A stretch of DNA of 64,000 bases from Bugula neritina. Lineage: Eukaryota > Bryozoa > Gymnolaemata > Cheilostomatida > Bugulidae. The position numbers and the translations under genes are program-made. Shown piece by piece: positions 1 through 11,075 of this stretch (position 1 is the first letter of the stretch; every line of letters starts with the position of its first letter). Under the pieces are notes generated by a model. That model did no database searches and was not told the origin of the DNA. It saw only the letters and a list, made by a program, of their open reading frames with translations. Where the stretch lies: the NCBI GenBank assembly GCA_964035545.1, contig OZ037769.1, positions 11,105,133 through 11,169,132 of the forward strand. Reading direction: 5' to 3'.

Positions 1-397
1 TTTATTTGTTACCTGTGCAATTATGAATTGCACAGAGTTCACAACTTGTGGCCAAAAAGGCAGGGGGTAGATAAATTGCCATTCTTGCTGTGTGTGAAAC
101 CTTTCTTTTGTACTTGAGCTATTTTACTTTCATAAACGTATTGAAACTATAACATCCAACTGTAGGGAAAAATTATAGTGCCCAGCTTCATTCACCGAGT
201 TAGTCAAATTGTTAGTAGTTTTAAATTATGTTCCAAGTGTAACAATAAGATTTGACCAAATGACTAATTGGTGTTACGCAGAACAAATTAAAACAAAATA
301 TCATAGCATGCTAGACCCTCCATTAGCTGCAGACATTCAGCAAAACTATGACTTAAATCATGAGGAAGAAACCAAAGATATAAAAAGCTAAGAATAC

Positions 398-1813
398 CTT
401 TTTTTCTAAGCTCTGGTTTTCCTTTTTTGACTGTAGCCAGAACCATGTCGCCAGAACCAGCAGCAGGGAGTCTGTTTAAACATGATTTGATACCAAAGAC
501 TGCAATGATGTACAGGTTTTTGGCACCTGTAGAATGATGAAAACAACAACCCTGTCATAAAATTTGAAAATATAAGGTCAAATTTAACAGGTTTTAAGGT
601 CTAAAAATATCTTGAATAACAATTATCCAACTAAAAAGGAGCTAAATAATTTATATGAATACCAGAATTGTCTGCACAGTTCATAACTGCACCAACTGGA
701 AGACCCAGTGCAATTCGGAATTTTCCTCCAGCGGAACCTCCTCTTCCTGCAAACAAAGTATACTCATGATTGAATTTATATTTTCAGTTTTGTATTTTGT
801 AATCAACTTTTAGTAGTAGAAATTCATAAATTACTTCTTTATTTAAAAACTGCTTGTCAGTATTAACAATCATTATTTCATGTTGATACTATAATTATAC
901 GGAGCAAACGTTGCACATTTGTTAACTATATCAATTCTAGGCCAGGCCTAAGAGTAAGCACATTCAGAACAGTTTGAAATCTTATGTCGTTTAATTTTAT
1001 TGACAGTAAACTTAAGTGGTAGCCTATGGCTAAAAGTAAAACCTAAGTTTACTGGCTAAAAGTTAAACGGGTATCCAGTTTGACACAAAGTTAATAATTA
1101 TAATAATTGCCAGATTTATTCGATTTATAGGCAAGAGGATCATTGCTAAAATGAGTAGCAGCTTGATTTTAATCTATCTGTGTCACCAATTACATTTATT
1201 ATAAATCAAATGTGTTACAATCGCAAGCTATTTCACTTTTTGTTAGTTATTTAGTGATTTACATTAGTGTAACTGAATTTTAGCACAAATTTCAATGTGA
1301 ATATATGATCAATGAATCATAAAATCACTATCATAATGATAATTATCATGGGCCTACGAAATCTGTATCATTGAAGTATAACTAGTAGTAGTAGTACTAC
1401 AAATAATCAACAATTAGTATTACTTTTAGTATTAGTATTACTACTACTAGTACTAGTAGTATTTCTAATGGTACAACTCATAACTATAAGTATAAATGAA
1501 ACAGAATGACAAAAAGATATTATAATAAATTAAGAAAAACTATAATCATTATTTGATGTGAAATATTGAATCATTAAAAAGTATTAAAATTGCCATCACG
1601 ATGAAAAACTTGTACTTAAATTCTGTTCGTAGGTTGCAAATATCAAGTGAGTCAGTATTGTGGTTTTTATATGGATAAACTGCAAATAAGTTGATCTAAA
1701 AAGCTAGGAAACATATTCTAATTTTGTTTTTATACGATAAAAGTATACTTTATAATAAGATGGGTTTAAATAATGTGGATTATTATGATAGTAACCTCAC
1801 CTCTTTTAGACAT
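398..1813 (-). CDS. RPL23: Ribosomal protein RPL23 (uL14), 5' three coding exons; gene runs off the left edge
   Basis: Component of the large (60S) cytosolic ribosomal subunit. Coding exons read on the minus strand are 1813-1801, 746-663 and 526-398, each bounded by AG/GT, with phases that join exactly (13 + 84 + 129 nt, about 75 codons). The first exon encodes only MSKRG, as in animal RPL23. The second gives a Gly-rich start followed by [20 protein letters not shown]. The third gives GAKNLYII, then [20 protein letters not shown] and KPELRKK. These are hallmark uL14 sequences. The family is about 140 aa, so roughly 65 C-terminal residues lie in one or more exons to the left of base 1; bases 1-397 look like intron. 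Intron 1 (747-1800) holds an AGT/ACT-type simple repeat. The identity is very secure; the symbol is by family similarity. Confidence 0.95.
1378..1462. repeat. AGT/ACT trinucleotide repeat with inverted halves in RPL23 intron 1
   Basis: Runs of agt and act triplets face each other across about 40 bases, so the two halves can pair as a hairpin. It lies inside intron 1 of RPL23. A similar ATTAGT-type simple repeat occurs at the right end of the window. Confidence 0.6.
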
Positions 1814-3246
1814 CTTGAACGGCGATAAAGAAAGGAAGTAGCGTCAAGGAAAGCAGATAATAACACTCGCTCGAAGATTTGTCTAGCATATCGGGAACTA
1901 CGCTAATGCCACAAAGTTGGCGCATGCATTCGAAATACTGTCATTATTTTCTACATTATTATAGTATACAGTTTGGACGCGAAACCCACTACCAACAAAA
2001 TTTACTCTTAAAATGAATGCATTTATTATTTTCCCCTAATGCGTACGAAGTGCATAATATATTAACTGAGCAAAAGTGAAATAACTTAAGCATACCTAGG
2101 TATGTTTAATTTAAGTTAGCAATTAGCCTTGGCATTAGCCACAGTGCCAAATGTACATTTAAAATAATTTGTATTTTTAATTTTATACGTTGGCTATAGG
2201 TATATCATTAAAAATGATGACATGTGTATAAAAATGCAATTTATACTTTCTCATCACTTGCCTTGTTTGTAATCAATATCAAACACAACATTCAACTCGT
2301 TGAAGTACTTACAAGGGATATAAAGAGGTTTATCAATAAGTTGCAATCAAAATTTCCTGTATATGTATCATACAAATGTAATTGGCTGCAGAAATTCAAA
2401 ATTTATAATGAGAGTAATTCTTGTTGATTTTGTAATATACATATTTTATTATAAAAATAGATGCAGTTTCTTCTTATAGCCAAACTAATGACAGAGCTAC
2501 TCAGTTAGATTATTAAGCGAATAATTATTTACCCATAGTTTTAAATGTTTTACATTGGTGTATATGCTAATGAGCAGTGATTGGGTTTTATTTGAATTAG
2601 AGTTTTTCAGTATACCTTCGTTTCAACTCATGCACAACCATTTTTAGACAAAGCCAGCTATCACTGCGGCCATTCTATAGCATTACCAAGTCAATAATAT
2701 TAGATTTAAGACGTAAGAGTTGCAGTTAAAGTCATCCTAATAGAACTTTATAATTGAGCTGTATTACTTATATGTTTGAATGACTTAGCTGATGTTGGAC
2801 AATGTAAAGTAAATTATTTTTTTGCTCAAAGTGTTCAATTTATTGTAAGGATTGATCTATGGTTAAAGTTGAACAAGCACTGCTATAATATTTTTTCACA
2901 ATTCAAAACATATCGCATTATGGTAAGTTTTAATGATTAATATTTCACTATGATATTGGAAAATATAATCTAGTTGCACCTGGGCTCACTTAAGATCTTC
3001 ACAGCATACTAAATTATAGTTATAGACATGAGATGTTTTATAACATGGACTAACTTTATTAATATTAACAACTTCTACCAATGACACAATATTATATAGA
3101 ATAGTCGGTTAGCTGCTTCATATCCAAAGGTACAACAGTTGATAGTGACATACTACAAGTTAGTACTTTATATAATCTAACAACAGTGAGAGATGTGACA
3201 GTCAGCTATACCTACCAACTCAAACAGGAACATACAGTGTTACATG
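1814..3246. other. Intergenic spacer between RPL23 and the first GPCR
   Basis: AT-rich sequence with stops in all frames. It should contain the RPL23 promoter on its left side (minus-strand transcription) and the 3' end of the first GPCR gene on its right; a possible minus-strand AATAAAG poly(A) signal lies near 3055. I see no other gene. Confidence 0.5.
1826..1838 (-). promoter_or_regulatory. Probable 5'TOP-like pyrimidine tract of RPL23
   Basis: Just upstream of the RPL23 start codon the minus strand reads CTTCCTTTCTTTA, an uninterrupted pyrimidine run ending about 12 nt before the ATG. Ribosomal protein mRNAs in animals start with such a tract (5'TOP), which controls their translation. 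The transcription start was not measured, so this is inference from position and composition. Confidence 0.45.
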
Positions 3247-4209
3247 TTAATTGATGTCTCCAGGTCTTATAACAACTCTGTGAAAACGTGGAACTAATCT
3301 TAAAATACTCTTTACATGATCAATGTACTTGGGATGAAAATAAATGAACATACAAATATTCACAATGCCATACATTGAAAATAAAATTGCACTTACTGCT
3401 TCTACTGTAATTGCGAGGGTAGAAATAAAGTTTAAAGTCTGACAAATTAGAACTATGACAACAAGCAAAAGGCTTAATTGGTAGACAACATAACTCCAAA
3501 TAATGTATTTACTGGCTGATACCAATAGTTTATCTTCAGATGAATTCCTTCGAATCATTACCTTCAACTCTCTCCATACTTTGACCAGTATAACAGATAT
3601 TAGAAGGGACAAAATCAAATTTTGGACTGCAAACCAACTATACAATACTTTGTATTCAAGAGTGTTTGGTATAATTTGGATCATTAATGATCTCCAGCAA
3701 AACTTTATTTCTGGTATCAGACCTAATCCAAATGAGCTTAGGAACCCAAAAGTGTTAACAAGTACAGTAAAACACTTGAAATTGTTAATAAAAAAGTGTG
3801 TGCTATACTGGTATGGTTGACACACTCCAATATACTTCTCAATACTTGACAATAAAAACGCTAAGAATCTTAAGAGGGTTCCTCCTCCAATTCCAGCAAA
3901 TATAAGCTTTGAGATCCAATAAGCAGCCGGTGCATGGAGCTGCAGAATGGCTTCCCTAACCCAGCAGTTATAGTACAGCATACTTGAAATGCTGAATATT
4001 ATATCAGAGATGCCAAAGTTCACCAAAATGAAGAAATATTTGGTAGTTTTAATCTCTTTCATCTGATTCAGTACAGCCAGATGTAGAATATTGAGAATTA
4101 TGGACAGACAGTTCACTCCATCGATGATCTGTGCAATTGAATGATAGCATTGATCTGTGTCATTGTGACAGGGTAGAATATCTCTGTATGCTACACTCTG
4201 GTTGCTCAT
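3247..4209 (-). CDS. Rhodopsin-like (class A) GPCR, divergent orphan, copy 1 of a tandem cluster
   Basis: An uninterrupted 320-residue seven-helix protein in one exon. The extracellular N-terminus carries N-glycosylation sequons (Asn3, Asn16). Approximate helices: TM1 28-48, TM2 58-80 (SD at 68-69, like the conserved Asp of TM2), TM3 100-123, TM4 145-166, TM5 189-210, TM6 235-257, TM7 267-291, then a short tail. Cys82 and Cys171 are placed for the usual loop disulfide. The DRY box is EKY (124-126), followed by a G-V-C-Q-P-Y stretch typical of class A. TM6 lacks CWxP, and TM7 has VNxxMFIY instead of NPxxY. The start ATG and the bases before it are conserved in all three copies. The ligand is unknown; the tandem expansion and single exon suggest a chemosensory or peptide-type receptor, which is inference. 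Confidence 0.85.
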   Translation of the reverse strand: MSNQSVAYRDILPCHNDTDQCYHSIAQIIDGVNCLSIILNILHLAVLNQMKEIKTTKYFFILVNFGISDIIFSISSMLYYNCWVREAILQLHAPAAYWISKLIFAGIGGGTLLRFLAFLLSSIEKYIGVCQPYQYSTHFFINNFKCFTVLVNTFGFLSSFGLGLIPEIKFCWRSLMIQIIPNTLEYKVLYSWFAVQNLILSLLISVILVKVWRELKVMIRRNSSEDKLLVSASKYIIWSYVVYQLSLLLVVIVLICQTLNFISTLAITVEAVSAILFSMYGIVNICMFIYFHPKYIDHVKSILRLVPRFHRVVIRPGDIN

Positions 4210-4895
4210 CTTTCTTTATAACTCAAGGTCAAATACACAACAAAGTCTATGCAAATCTTTTACTATTAGAGATGCTATTGGTCTGGTGGCTTTACACTAT
4301 TTCTGCAAGTAAAGTACATGTGGTAAACGCTAGAATTAGAAAAAAGTTTTATCATATTTAATAAGCAACACAAGATTTGCTCTGCACATACCATGTCAGT
4401 CTCAATGTAATACAGTGCATCACTCTGTGGTCTGTGTTCTAGCAGGATCCTGCAGCTGATGGAGTAAAGTCTCAAGATGTGTCAGACTCATGATCTGTTT
4501 GATAAGTAACAAGCTGAGCCTCACACTATGATAAACTCATTTCAATTTTCTTGTTTTAAAGGCCTCAAACTGCTACGCATTATATCAGAGAATAATTATT
4601 TTATTTTTAATATAGTTTTATTGACAATTTTACTTCAGGCAGTAATTGACCCTACTTGTAGTAAATAGAATGTGACATGCAGATAACAGCTTATAACAAT
4701 ATTATACTGGACAATATAGTGTGATGCTACCAATTTAGCTTCTTGAGTATGCATATAAATTGATGATGATACTATAATACTATAGGTGAAGATGCTACAA
4801 GAATAAGAAAGGAAAATAACATAGCAGAATATTAAAAGTAGCAATAAAGGCATTAACTTTGGTTTCAAAATGGAGCTTGATATGTATGTATTATG

Positions 4896-4934
<39 letters not shown>

Positions 4935-4935
4935 A

Positions 4936-4999
<64 letters not shown>

Positions 5000-6095
5000 T
5001 GGTTTATGTGAAGACGTTTATGATTAACTTAAGGAATCAGAAAGCTTTTTATAAATAAATTTCAATTATAAAACAAATTACAAATATTAGCATGATGTGG
5101 CCAATATAGCTAATCAATAGCATATTATACCAAATGCACAGACAGTATAATAAATCATTAAAAAGTTATGAACTGTGCTGAAGCGGAACATATTATTACT
5201 TAACATACAATTAACTAAAATACCAAGCAGTATATTTGAATTATAAAGACAATAATATTCCAAGCTTCTTTTAAATTCTGTAATTTTTAGAAACTTATTT
5301 TAGTGGTTTTTATTTTGCGCATCATGAAGATAAAAGCCGTAAAGGTAAAACACATTCAAATAAAGAAGCAATATACGATACAATTCTGTTGTACAATATA
5401 TATAATAACAATTATATTCTTATAGAGTTGAAAGTTTGATCTATAAATCTTTCTATATAAATAATTTTATTAGTTACAGCATAGCCAGCTTGGAATAATT
5501 GACAAGTTAAATTATTTTGCACAAACATCATTACGTGCGCTGGAGTCCAACACTATAAGTACCTACGTCCTACAGGCTCCAGTTTTGTTTGTTTTTGAAT
5601 CTAATTATTCTGTTTTGTTTAACATGTTCAATGTATTGTATGTGTTAATTTATAGTTGAACCTCAATAACTGCCTTGCGGATGAATTTTTTCAAAACTTT
5701 GAACATTACATAATATATAGCCAGTTTTAATGTTGGTTTAGGTAAAACAAATCCAGGTAAATTTAGTTCAAAACCTTCATGACATTCCAACAACTATTAG
5801 GTGATATATTTTATAGCAAGGACAGATTTTATTTATATCAATTTCTACAATGGCGCAATATGATATAATAACCGTTACTCTATTTCATAACCAAAGGTGC
5901 AATAAAAATGAATTACAACGACTTTGTAGCATAAAAATTAGCTACATTTACAGTTGTTTAGCGTTTATGAAAAGTTACAGAAAAACTACAACAGTTGGTA
6001 GTGGCATTGACAAATACTTTATATGATTTTTCAACAGTGAGAGGTACATTACAGTCAGCTATGAGAACTCAAACAGTAACACACAGTGTTATATG
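4210..6095. other. Spacer between GPCR copies 1 and 2
   Basis: Contains the upstream region of copy 1, a GCGT microsatellite, and the downstream region of copy 2. The stretch from about 5000 to 5800 is recognisably homologous to about 8925-9700, showing that the tandem unit includes long flanks as well as the genes. A block at 4420-4465 upstream of copy 1 is repeated near 7270-7310 upstream of copy 2, so it may hold shared 5' UTR or promoter sequence. No other coding region is seen. Confidence 0.55.
4895..5001. repeat. (GTGC)n microsatellite
   Basis: About 26 tandem tetranucleotide copies with a single G-to-A interruption near 4935. It sits about 690 bp upstream of GPCR copy 1; the equivalent site upstream of copy 2 has a related but different 7-bp repeat. 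Confidence 0.95.
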
Positions 6096-7055
6096 TTAAT
6101 TGATGTCTCCAGGTCTTACAACTCTGTGAGAACGTGGAGCTAATCTTAAAATGCTCTTTACACGATCAATGTATTTGGGATGAAAATAAATAAACATAAA
6201 CATATTCACAATGCCATACATTGAAACTAAAATTGCACTTACTGCTTCTACTGCAATTGTGAGGGTAGAAATAAAATTAAAAGTCTGACAAATTAGAACT
6301 ATGACAACAAACAAAAGTCCAAGCTGATAGACAACATAACTCCAAATAATGTATTTACTGGCTGATATCAATAGCTTATCTTCAGATGAGTTTCTTTGAA
6401 TCATTACCTTTAACTCTTTCCATACTTTGACCAGTATAACAGATATTAAAAGTGACAGAATAGAATTTTGGACTGCAAACCAACTATACAATATTTTGTA
6501 TTCAAGAGTGGTGGGTATAATTTGAATTGACAATGATGTCCAGCAAAACTTTATTTCTGGTATAAGACCTAATCCAAATGAACTTACAAACCCAAAGGTG
6601 TTAACAAGTACAGTTAAACACTTGAAATTGTTAATATAAAAGTGTGTGTTATACTTGTATGGTTGACACACTCCAATATACTTCTCAATACTTGACAATA
6701 AAAACGCTAAGAATCTTAAAACAGCACCCCCTCCAATTCCAGAAAATGCAAGCTTTGAGATCCAATAAGCAACCGGTGCACGGAGCTGCAAAATGGCGTG
6801 CTTGACCTTACAGTTGAAGTACAGAATACTTGAAATGCTGAATATTATATCAGAGATGCCAAAGTTCACCAAAATCCAGAAATACTTGGTAGTTTTAATC
6901 TCTTTCATCTGATTCAGTATAACCAGATGTAGAATATTGAGAATTATGGACAGACAGTTCACTCCATCGATGATCTGTACAAATGGAAGATAGCATTGAT
7001 CTGTGTCATTGTGACAAGGTAGAATATTTCTGTATGCTACACTCTGATTGCTCAT
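6096..7055 (-). CDS. Rhodopsin-like (class A) GPCR, copy 2 of the tandem cluster
   Basis: A 319-residue single-exon paralogue of the receptor at 3247-4209, nearly colinear. It keeps the N-terminal sequons, the paired extracellular cysteines, the EKY box at the end of TM3, the GVCQPY segment, and the TM7 VNxxMFIY variant, ending in the same ...RPGDIN tail. Differences cluster at the start of TM3 and extracellular loop 1 (NCKVKHAILQLRAP against NCWVREAILQLHAP) and are scattered in TM5-TM7, where ligand preference could diverge. The reading frame is intact, so this copy is probably functional. The ligand cannot be told from sequence. Confidence 0.85.
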   Translation of the reverse strand: MSNQSVAYRNILPCHNDTDQCYLPFVQIIDGVNCLSIILNILHLVILNQMKEIKTTKYFWILVNFGISDIIFSISSILYFNCKVKHAILQLRAPVAYWISKLAFSGIGGGAVLRFLAFLLSSIEKYIGVCQPYKYNTHFYINNFKCLTVLVNTFGFVSSFGLGLIPEIKFCWTSLSIQIIPTTLEYKILYSWFAVQNSILSLLISVILVKVWKELKVMIQRNSSEDKLLISASKYIIWSYVVYQLGLLFVVIVLICQTFNFISTLTIAVEAVSAILVSMYGIVNMFMFIYFHPKYIDRVKSILRLAPRSHRVVRPGDIN

Positions 7056-7650
7056 CTTTCTTTATAACTTGGTTAACGCAACATAACCAAATTCATTTTC
7101 GAATGCAATTCTGCCCTGTCATTGTCTTCTCATGCTCTTTGCATTCTTTCTGCAAGTCAAATACACGAGGTAAACACTAGAAATAGAAAAAGTAATCACA
7201 TTTAATAAGTAACACAAAATTTACTCTGCACAAAATCCAAGATGGACATACCATGTCAGTCTCAAAGTGTATCACTCTGTGGTCTGTGTTCTAGCATGAT
7301 CTTGCATCTGATGGAATTGTGTTGATGTCAAGAAGTGTTGGACTCATGTGATCTGTTCGCTAAGTGACATGGTGAGATTTTCCTATAACCTATACTGTAA
7401 TCAACTCATTTCAATTTAATGATATCTAAAAATAACAAATTAAAAAGTCAGAAATTAGTTATTGTATTCTCAATACAGTGTTAATGAGGATTTTTTCAAA
7501 CAGCTAAATTGATGGTATACAATATGAAGTTGGAGTTAAAGATGCCATATGCTTATATAACGAAAACAATGTAGCACAATTAGAAGCAGTAGTAAAAGTA
7601 TCAACCTAAGTCTAAAGTGGTACTTGAAAAAATTACCATATTGTAATGAT

Positions 7651-8018
7651 TGTGGGAAGTATTGTTTCCCAGCCACTAGGTCACAAACACTCGTAATAAG
7701 AAGTGTAGTTGTATTATATTACATTTCCAAGGTGCGATAACTTTACGTACTACGCTCAGTCTAACCTTCTAAAATGCTGCACTTCTGTGGCATGGACAGC
7801 GCACTATTCGTTACGGTCACCACCGCCAGAACCCACCGGTCAACCAGATTGAACCCTCCATTTATAAAGTAGCGCCTGCCGACACCCAGCCTGACCCCTC
7901 ATTCCCACTTTGCTGTATCGTATGCTGTAATGTAAAATATCAGCCGTTTCTATTGTGTCTGAGCTGAAGTTTTCAAAATCTGCTATTAGGTACGATATAT
8001 AGGAAACTTCATTGAACA
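7651..8018 (+). mobile_element. Candidate LTR (solo or 5' end of a truncated LTR retrotransposon)
   Basis: A segment starting TGTGGGAAGT and ending TTGAACA has the TG...CA ends of an LTR. It is followed after about 15 nt by TTGGCGC, resembling the start of a tRNA-primed primer-binding site, and then by unrelated AT-rich leader-like DNA. Its middle (7780-7900) is clearly more GC-rich than the surroundings. It lies in the spacer upstream of GPCR copy 2, at a place where the equivalent spacer of copy 1 is about 1.1 kb shorter, so it is an insertion. No second LTR copy and no pol are present. BEL/Pao or Gypsy affiliation cannot be decided. Confidence 0.4.
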
Positions 8019-8834
8019 ATTATATCTAGTGAGTTGGCGCAAAACTGCTTCTGTCTAATAGGAACCCGCCGCAACTTGTTTGAATCAAGCAGTGTTTGAT
8101 CTTAACATTTTAACATCTTAACATTCGTAAAAGTGACTAATATTTTACGTTACGGGATTTGATATGGCAAAGTGTGAATAAGGGGTTAACCTCAGGACAT
8201 ATACAGGATAAACTGATTGCTTGTATAACGGATTTTATATGTGTGTACTCTTTTGCTATTATTTGTATTTTACCCCCTTGTATAATTAGCTATGAAATAT
8301 AATCACTATTATAACGCATTCATTCCTCGATTTTTTTGCAAACCTCGTAGTTAGGCTATGAGTCAGTAATTCAGTAAGCAATAAACCACACTGGTAGTAG
8401 TCTACAAAATTACGATATTCAGCGCTACATCATATGACTGTGTGAACTATATGTGCTGAATGGTAGTAAGAGAGCTATGGTGTCAGAGATGAGTGGTGTG
8501 ATAGCAAGGGCACAATTTAGACATATTTAATAATTTTGTTTTGCTTTATTATGTTTAGTCAAAAGTGATGGAGAAAGAAAATACAAACAACAAAGCATTA
8601 TATGGCACAATAGCACTGTAGCTAATGAAGCCGAACAAGCAAGGAATGGTTGGCAGCTGGTAGAAAAGTTTATGTTATTAATTTAACTTCAACTGTCAAA
8701 ATGTTTTGGTTTCAATTCAAGTTTGCCAATAATCAGCTTCTCTGTATTTTCCATTCTCTTCAATTTATAATTTATAATGTCTATATTGCTTAGTGAGTCG
8801 TTTGAGTTGAAAAATATAATATCTATAAACATGC
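8019..8834. other. AT-rich sequence downstream of the candidate LTR
   Basis: Probably the leader and remnant of the truncated LTR element, then spacer. A short ATG-led frame near 8163 stops after a few codons. No support for a gene. Confidence 0.35.
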
Positions 8835-8915
8835 AAGTTGCATGTTGCGTGTTGCGTGTTGCGTGTTGCGTGTTGCGTGTTGCGTGTTGCGTGTTGCATG
8901 TTGCGTGTTGCATGG
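8835..8915. repeat. Short minisatellite, 7-bp unit TTGCGTG
   Basis: About 11 tandem copies, with the variant TTGCATG at both ends. It occupies the position homologous to the GTGC microsatellite at 4895-5001; the flanking sequence after both repeats begins gtttatgtgaag. The open frames across it are artefacts of the repeat. Confidence 0.9.
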
Positions 8916-9707
8916 GTGTGTGTGTTTATGTGAAGAGGTCTGTGACTATAACTTGCAATCAGACATTTTTGAATGAATAAATCTTCGTTAAAGAGATTAT
9001 AAATTAACATGATTTGGCCAATAGCTAATCAATAGCATATTATACCGAATTCACAGATCGTATATATAATAAATCATTAAAATATTATGAACTACGCTGG
9101 GCCAACAACATATTATTTCACATACAATTAATTTAAAATATCAAGTAGTATATATGTGAGGTACAAACAATAACATACCAAGTTACTTTCAAATTATTTT
9201 TTCCCCAGAAACCTTTTTTAGTGGTTTTTAATTTGTGCATCATGAATGTATAAGCAGCAAAAGTAAAAACATTCAGATAAAGAAGTAATATAAAATACAG
9301 TTCTGTTATACAATATAACGATTATCTTCTAGGAATTACAAACTTGCTCTAAATATTTCTATATAAATAATTTTATTAGTTTCAGCATAACCATTTTGGA
9401 CCAATTCATAATTTAAAATATAAAACCATCACATGTGGTAGAGTGTACAGTCTCTAGCATTGTGTTTTTTGTATTTAATTATTTTGTTTTGTTTAACAAA
9501 CTACATCCAATGTATTGTAAGTTTTAATTTATTGTTAAACTTGAATAACTACTTTGGATCAATTTTTCAAAACTTGGAACATTACAAAATATATAGCAAG
9601 TTTTAATGTTGGTTTAGGTATAACGGATCCAAGTGAATTTTATTCAAAATCTTCATGACATTCTAACAACTAATTATAGGTGATATATTTTATAACAAGA
9701 ATTAATT

Positions 9708-9927
9708 TTATTAATGTGGGCTGTAACTTGACTGATCATGCACGCAGGTCATGCTCATCAGATTGACACTACAACTTGATTGGTTAATTTCCGTGCATCA
9801 GCCCTTTGTAATGAAACCGATGTTAAACAGACTGAAACGCTATTTTTATCATTATAGTTGTGTTGTACTAGGAACTGTGTTGTGTAAAATATAAATATTA
9901 TTCACTTTGAGAGACCAATTTATTAAT
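9708..9927. mobile_element. About 204-bp insertion with hairpin ends, flanked by an 8-bp direct repeat
   Basis: Compared with the homologous spacer of copy 2 (near 5830), the copy 3 spacer has extra sequence from 9716 to 9919. It is bordered on both sides by TTATTAAT (9708-9715 and 9920-9927), which looks like an 8-bp target duplication. Inside, GATCATGCACG near the left faces CGTGCATCAG, making a hairpin. The 8-bp duplication would suit a hAT-type non-autonomous element, but classic terminal inverted repeats are not obvious. Confidence 0.4.
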
Positions 9928-10114
9928 TACAATTAATATCAATTTTTACCACTGACAAATGTTATATAGTAGCTGTTTATCTGTTTTATATTCAAAGGCA
10001 CAATAAAAATACAGTAGTTTAGTGACATAAAAGAAACTTAGTACTCTACATAACTAACAACAGTGAGAGGTATATTACAGTCAGCCATAAGAGCTCAAAC
10101 AGTAACACACAGTG

Positions 10115-11075
10115 TTAATTGATGTCTCCGGGTCTTACAACTCTGTGAGAACGTGGAACTAATCTTAAAATACTCTTTACATAATCAATATACTTGGGAT
10201 GAAAATAAATAAACATAAAAATATTCACAATGCTGTACATTGAAACCAAAATTGCACTTACTGCTTCTACTATAATTGCAAGGCTGGAAAAAGAGTTTAA
10301 AGTCTGACAAATTAGAACTACAATAACAAACAAAAGTCCAAGCTGATAGACAACATAACTCCAAATAATGTATTTACTGGCTGATATTATTAGTTTATCT
10401 TCAGATGAATTTCTATGACTCAACAACTTCAACTCTTTCCATACTTTGACCAGTATAACAAATATTAAAAGTGACAGAATCAAATTTTGGACTGCAAACC
10501 AACTATACAATAATTTGTATTCAAGAGTTTTTGGCATAATTTGAATTGACAATGATGTCCAGCAAAACTTTATTTCTGGTATCAGACCTAATCCAAATAA
10601 ACTGAGGAACCCAAAGGTGTTAACAAGTACAGTTAAACACTTGAAATTGTTAATAAAAAAGTGTGTGTTATACTTGTATGGTTGGCACACTCCAATATAC
10701 TTCTCAATACTTGATAATAAAAAAGCTAAGATTCTTAAAATGGCACCCCCTCCAATTCCAGAAAATGTAAGCTTTGAGATCCAATAAGCAGCCGGTGCAC
10801 GGAGCTCCAAAATGGCTTCCCTAACCCCAACAGTTGAAATATAAAACACTTGAAATGCTGAATATTATATCAGAGATGCTAAAGTTCACCAGAACACAGA
10901 AATATTTGGTAGTTTTAATCTTTTTCATCTGATTCAGTATAACCAGATGTAGAATATTGAGAATTATGGACAGACAGTTCATTCCATCGATGATCTGTGC
11001 AAATGGATGATAGCATAGATCTGTGTCATTGTGACAGGGTAGAATATCTCTGTATGCTACACTCTGGTTGCTCAT
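10115..11075 (-). pseudogene. Rhodopsin-like GPCR copy 3, interrupted by a single-base frameshift
   Basis: Third member of the tandem cluster. The first part (11075-10821, 84 codons) covers the N-terminus, TM1 and TM2 and runs into a stop. The second part (10849-10115, 244 codons) continues from extracellular loop 1 through TM7 in another frame. At the junction (10824-10828 on the plus strand) there are four C where copy 1 has three, so one extra base in a homopolymer explains the break. Everything else, including the EKY box and the tail, is preserved without other stops. It may therefore be a very recent pseudogene, a polymorphic null allele, or an assembly error. Confidence 0.8.

Noticed and set aside
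527..662. Possible snoRNA in RPL23 intron 2, since vertebrate RPL23 introns host snoRNAs
   Set aside because: No convincing C/D or H/ACA boxes were seen in this 136-nt intron.
4870..5058. 62-codon frame with Cys-Val-Arg-Ala repeats
   Set aside because: Translation of the GTGC microsatellite.
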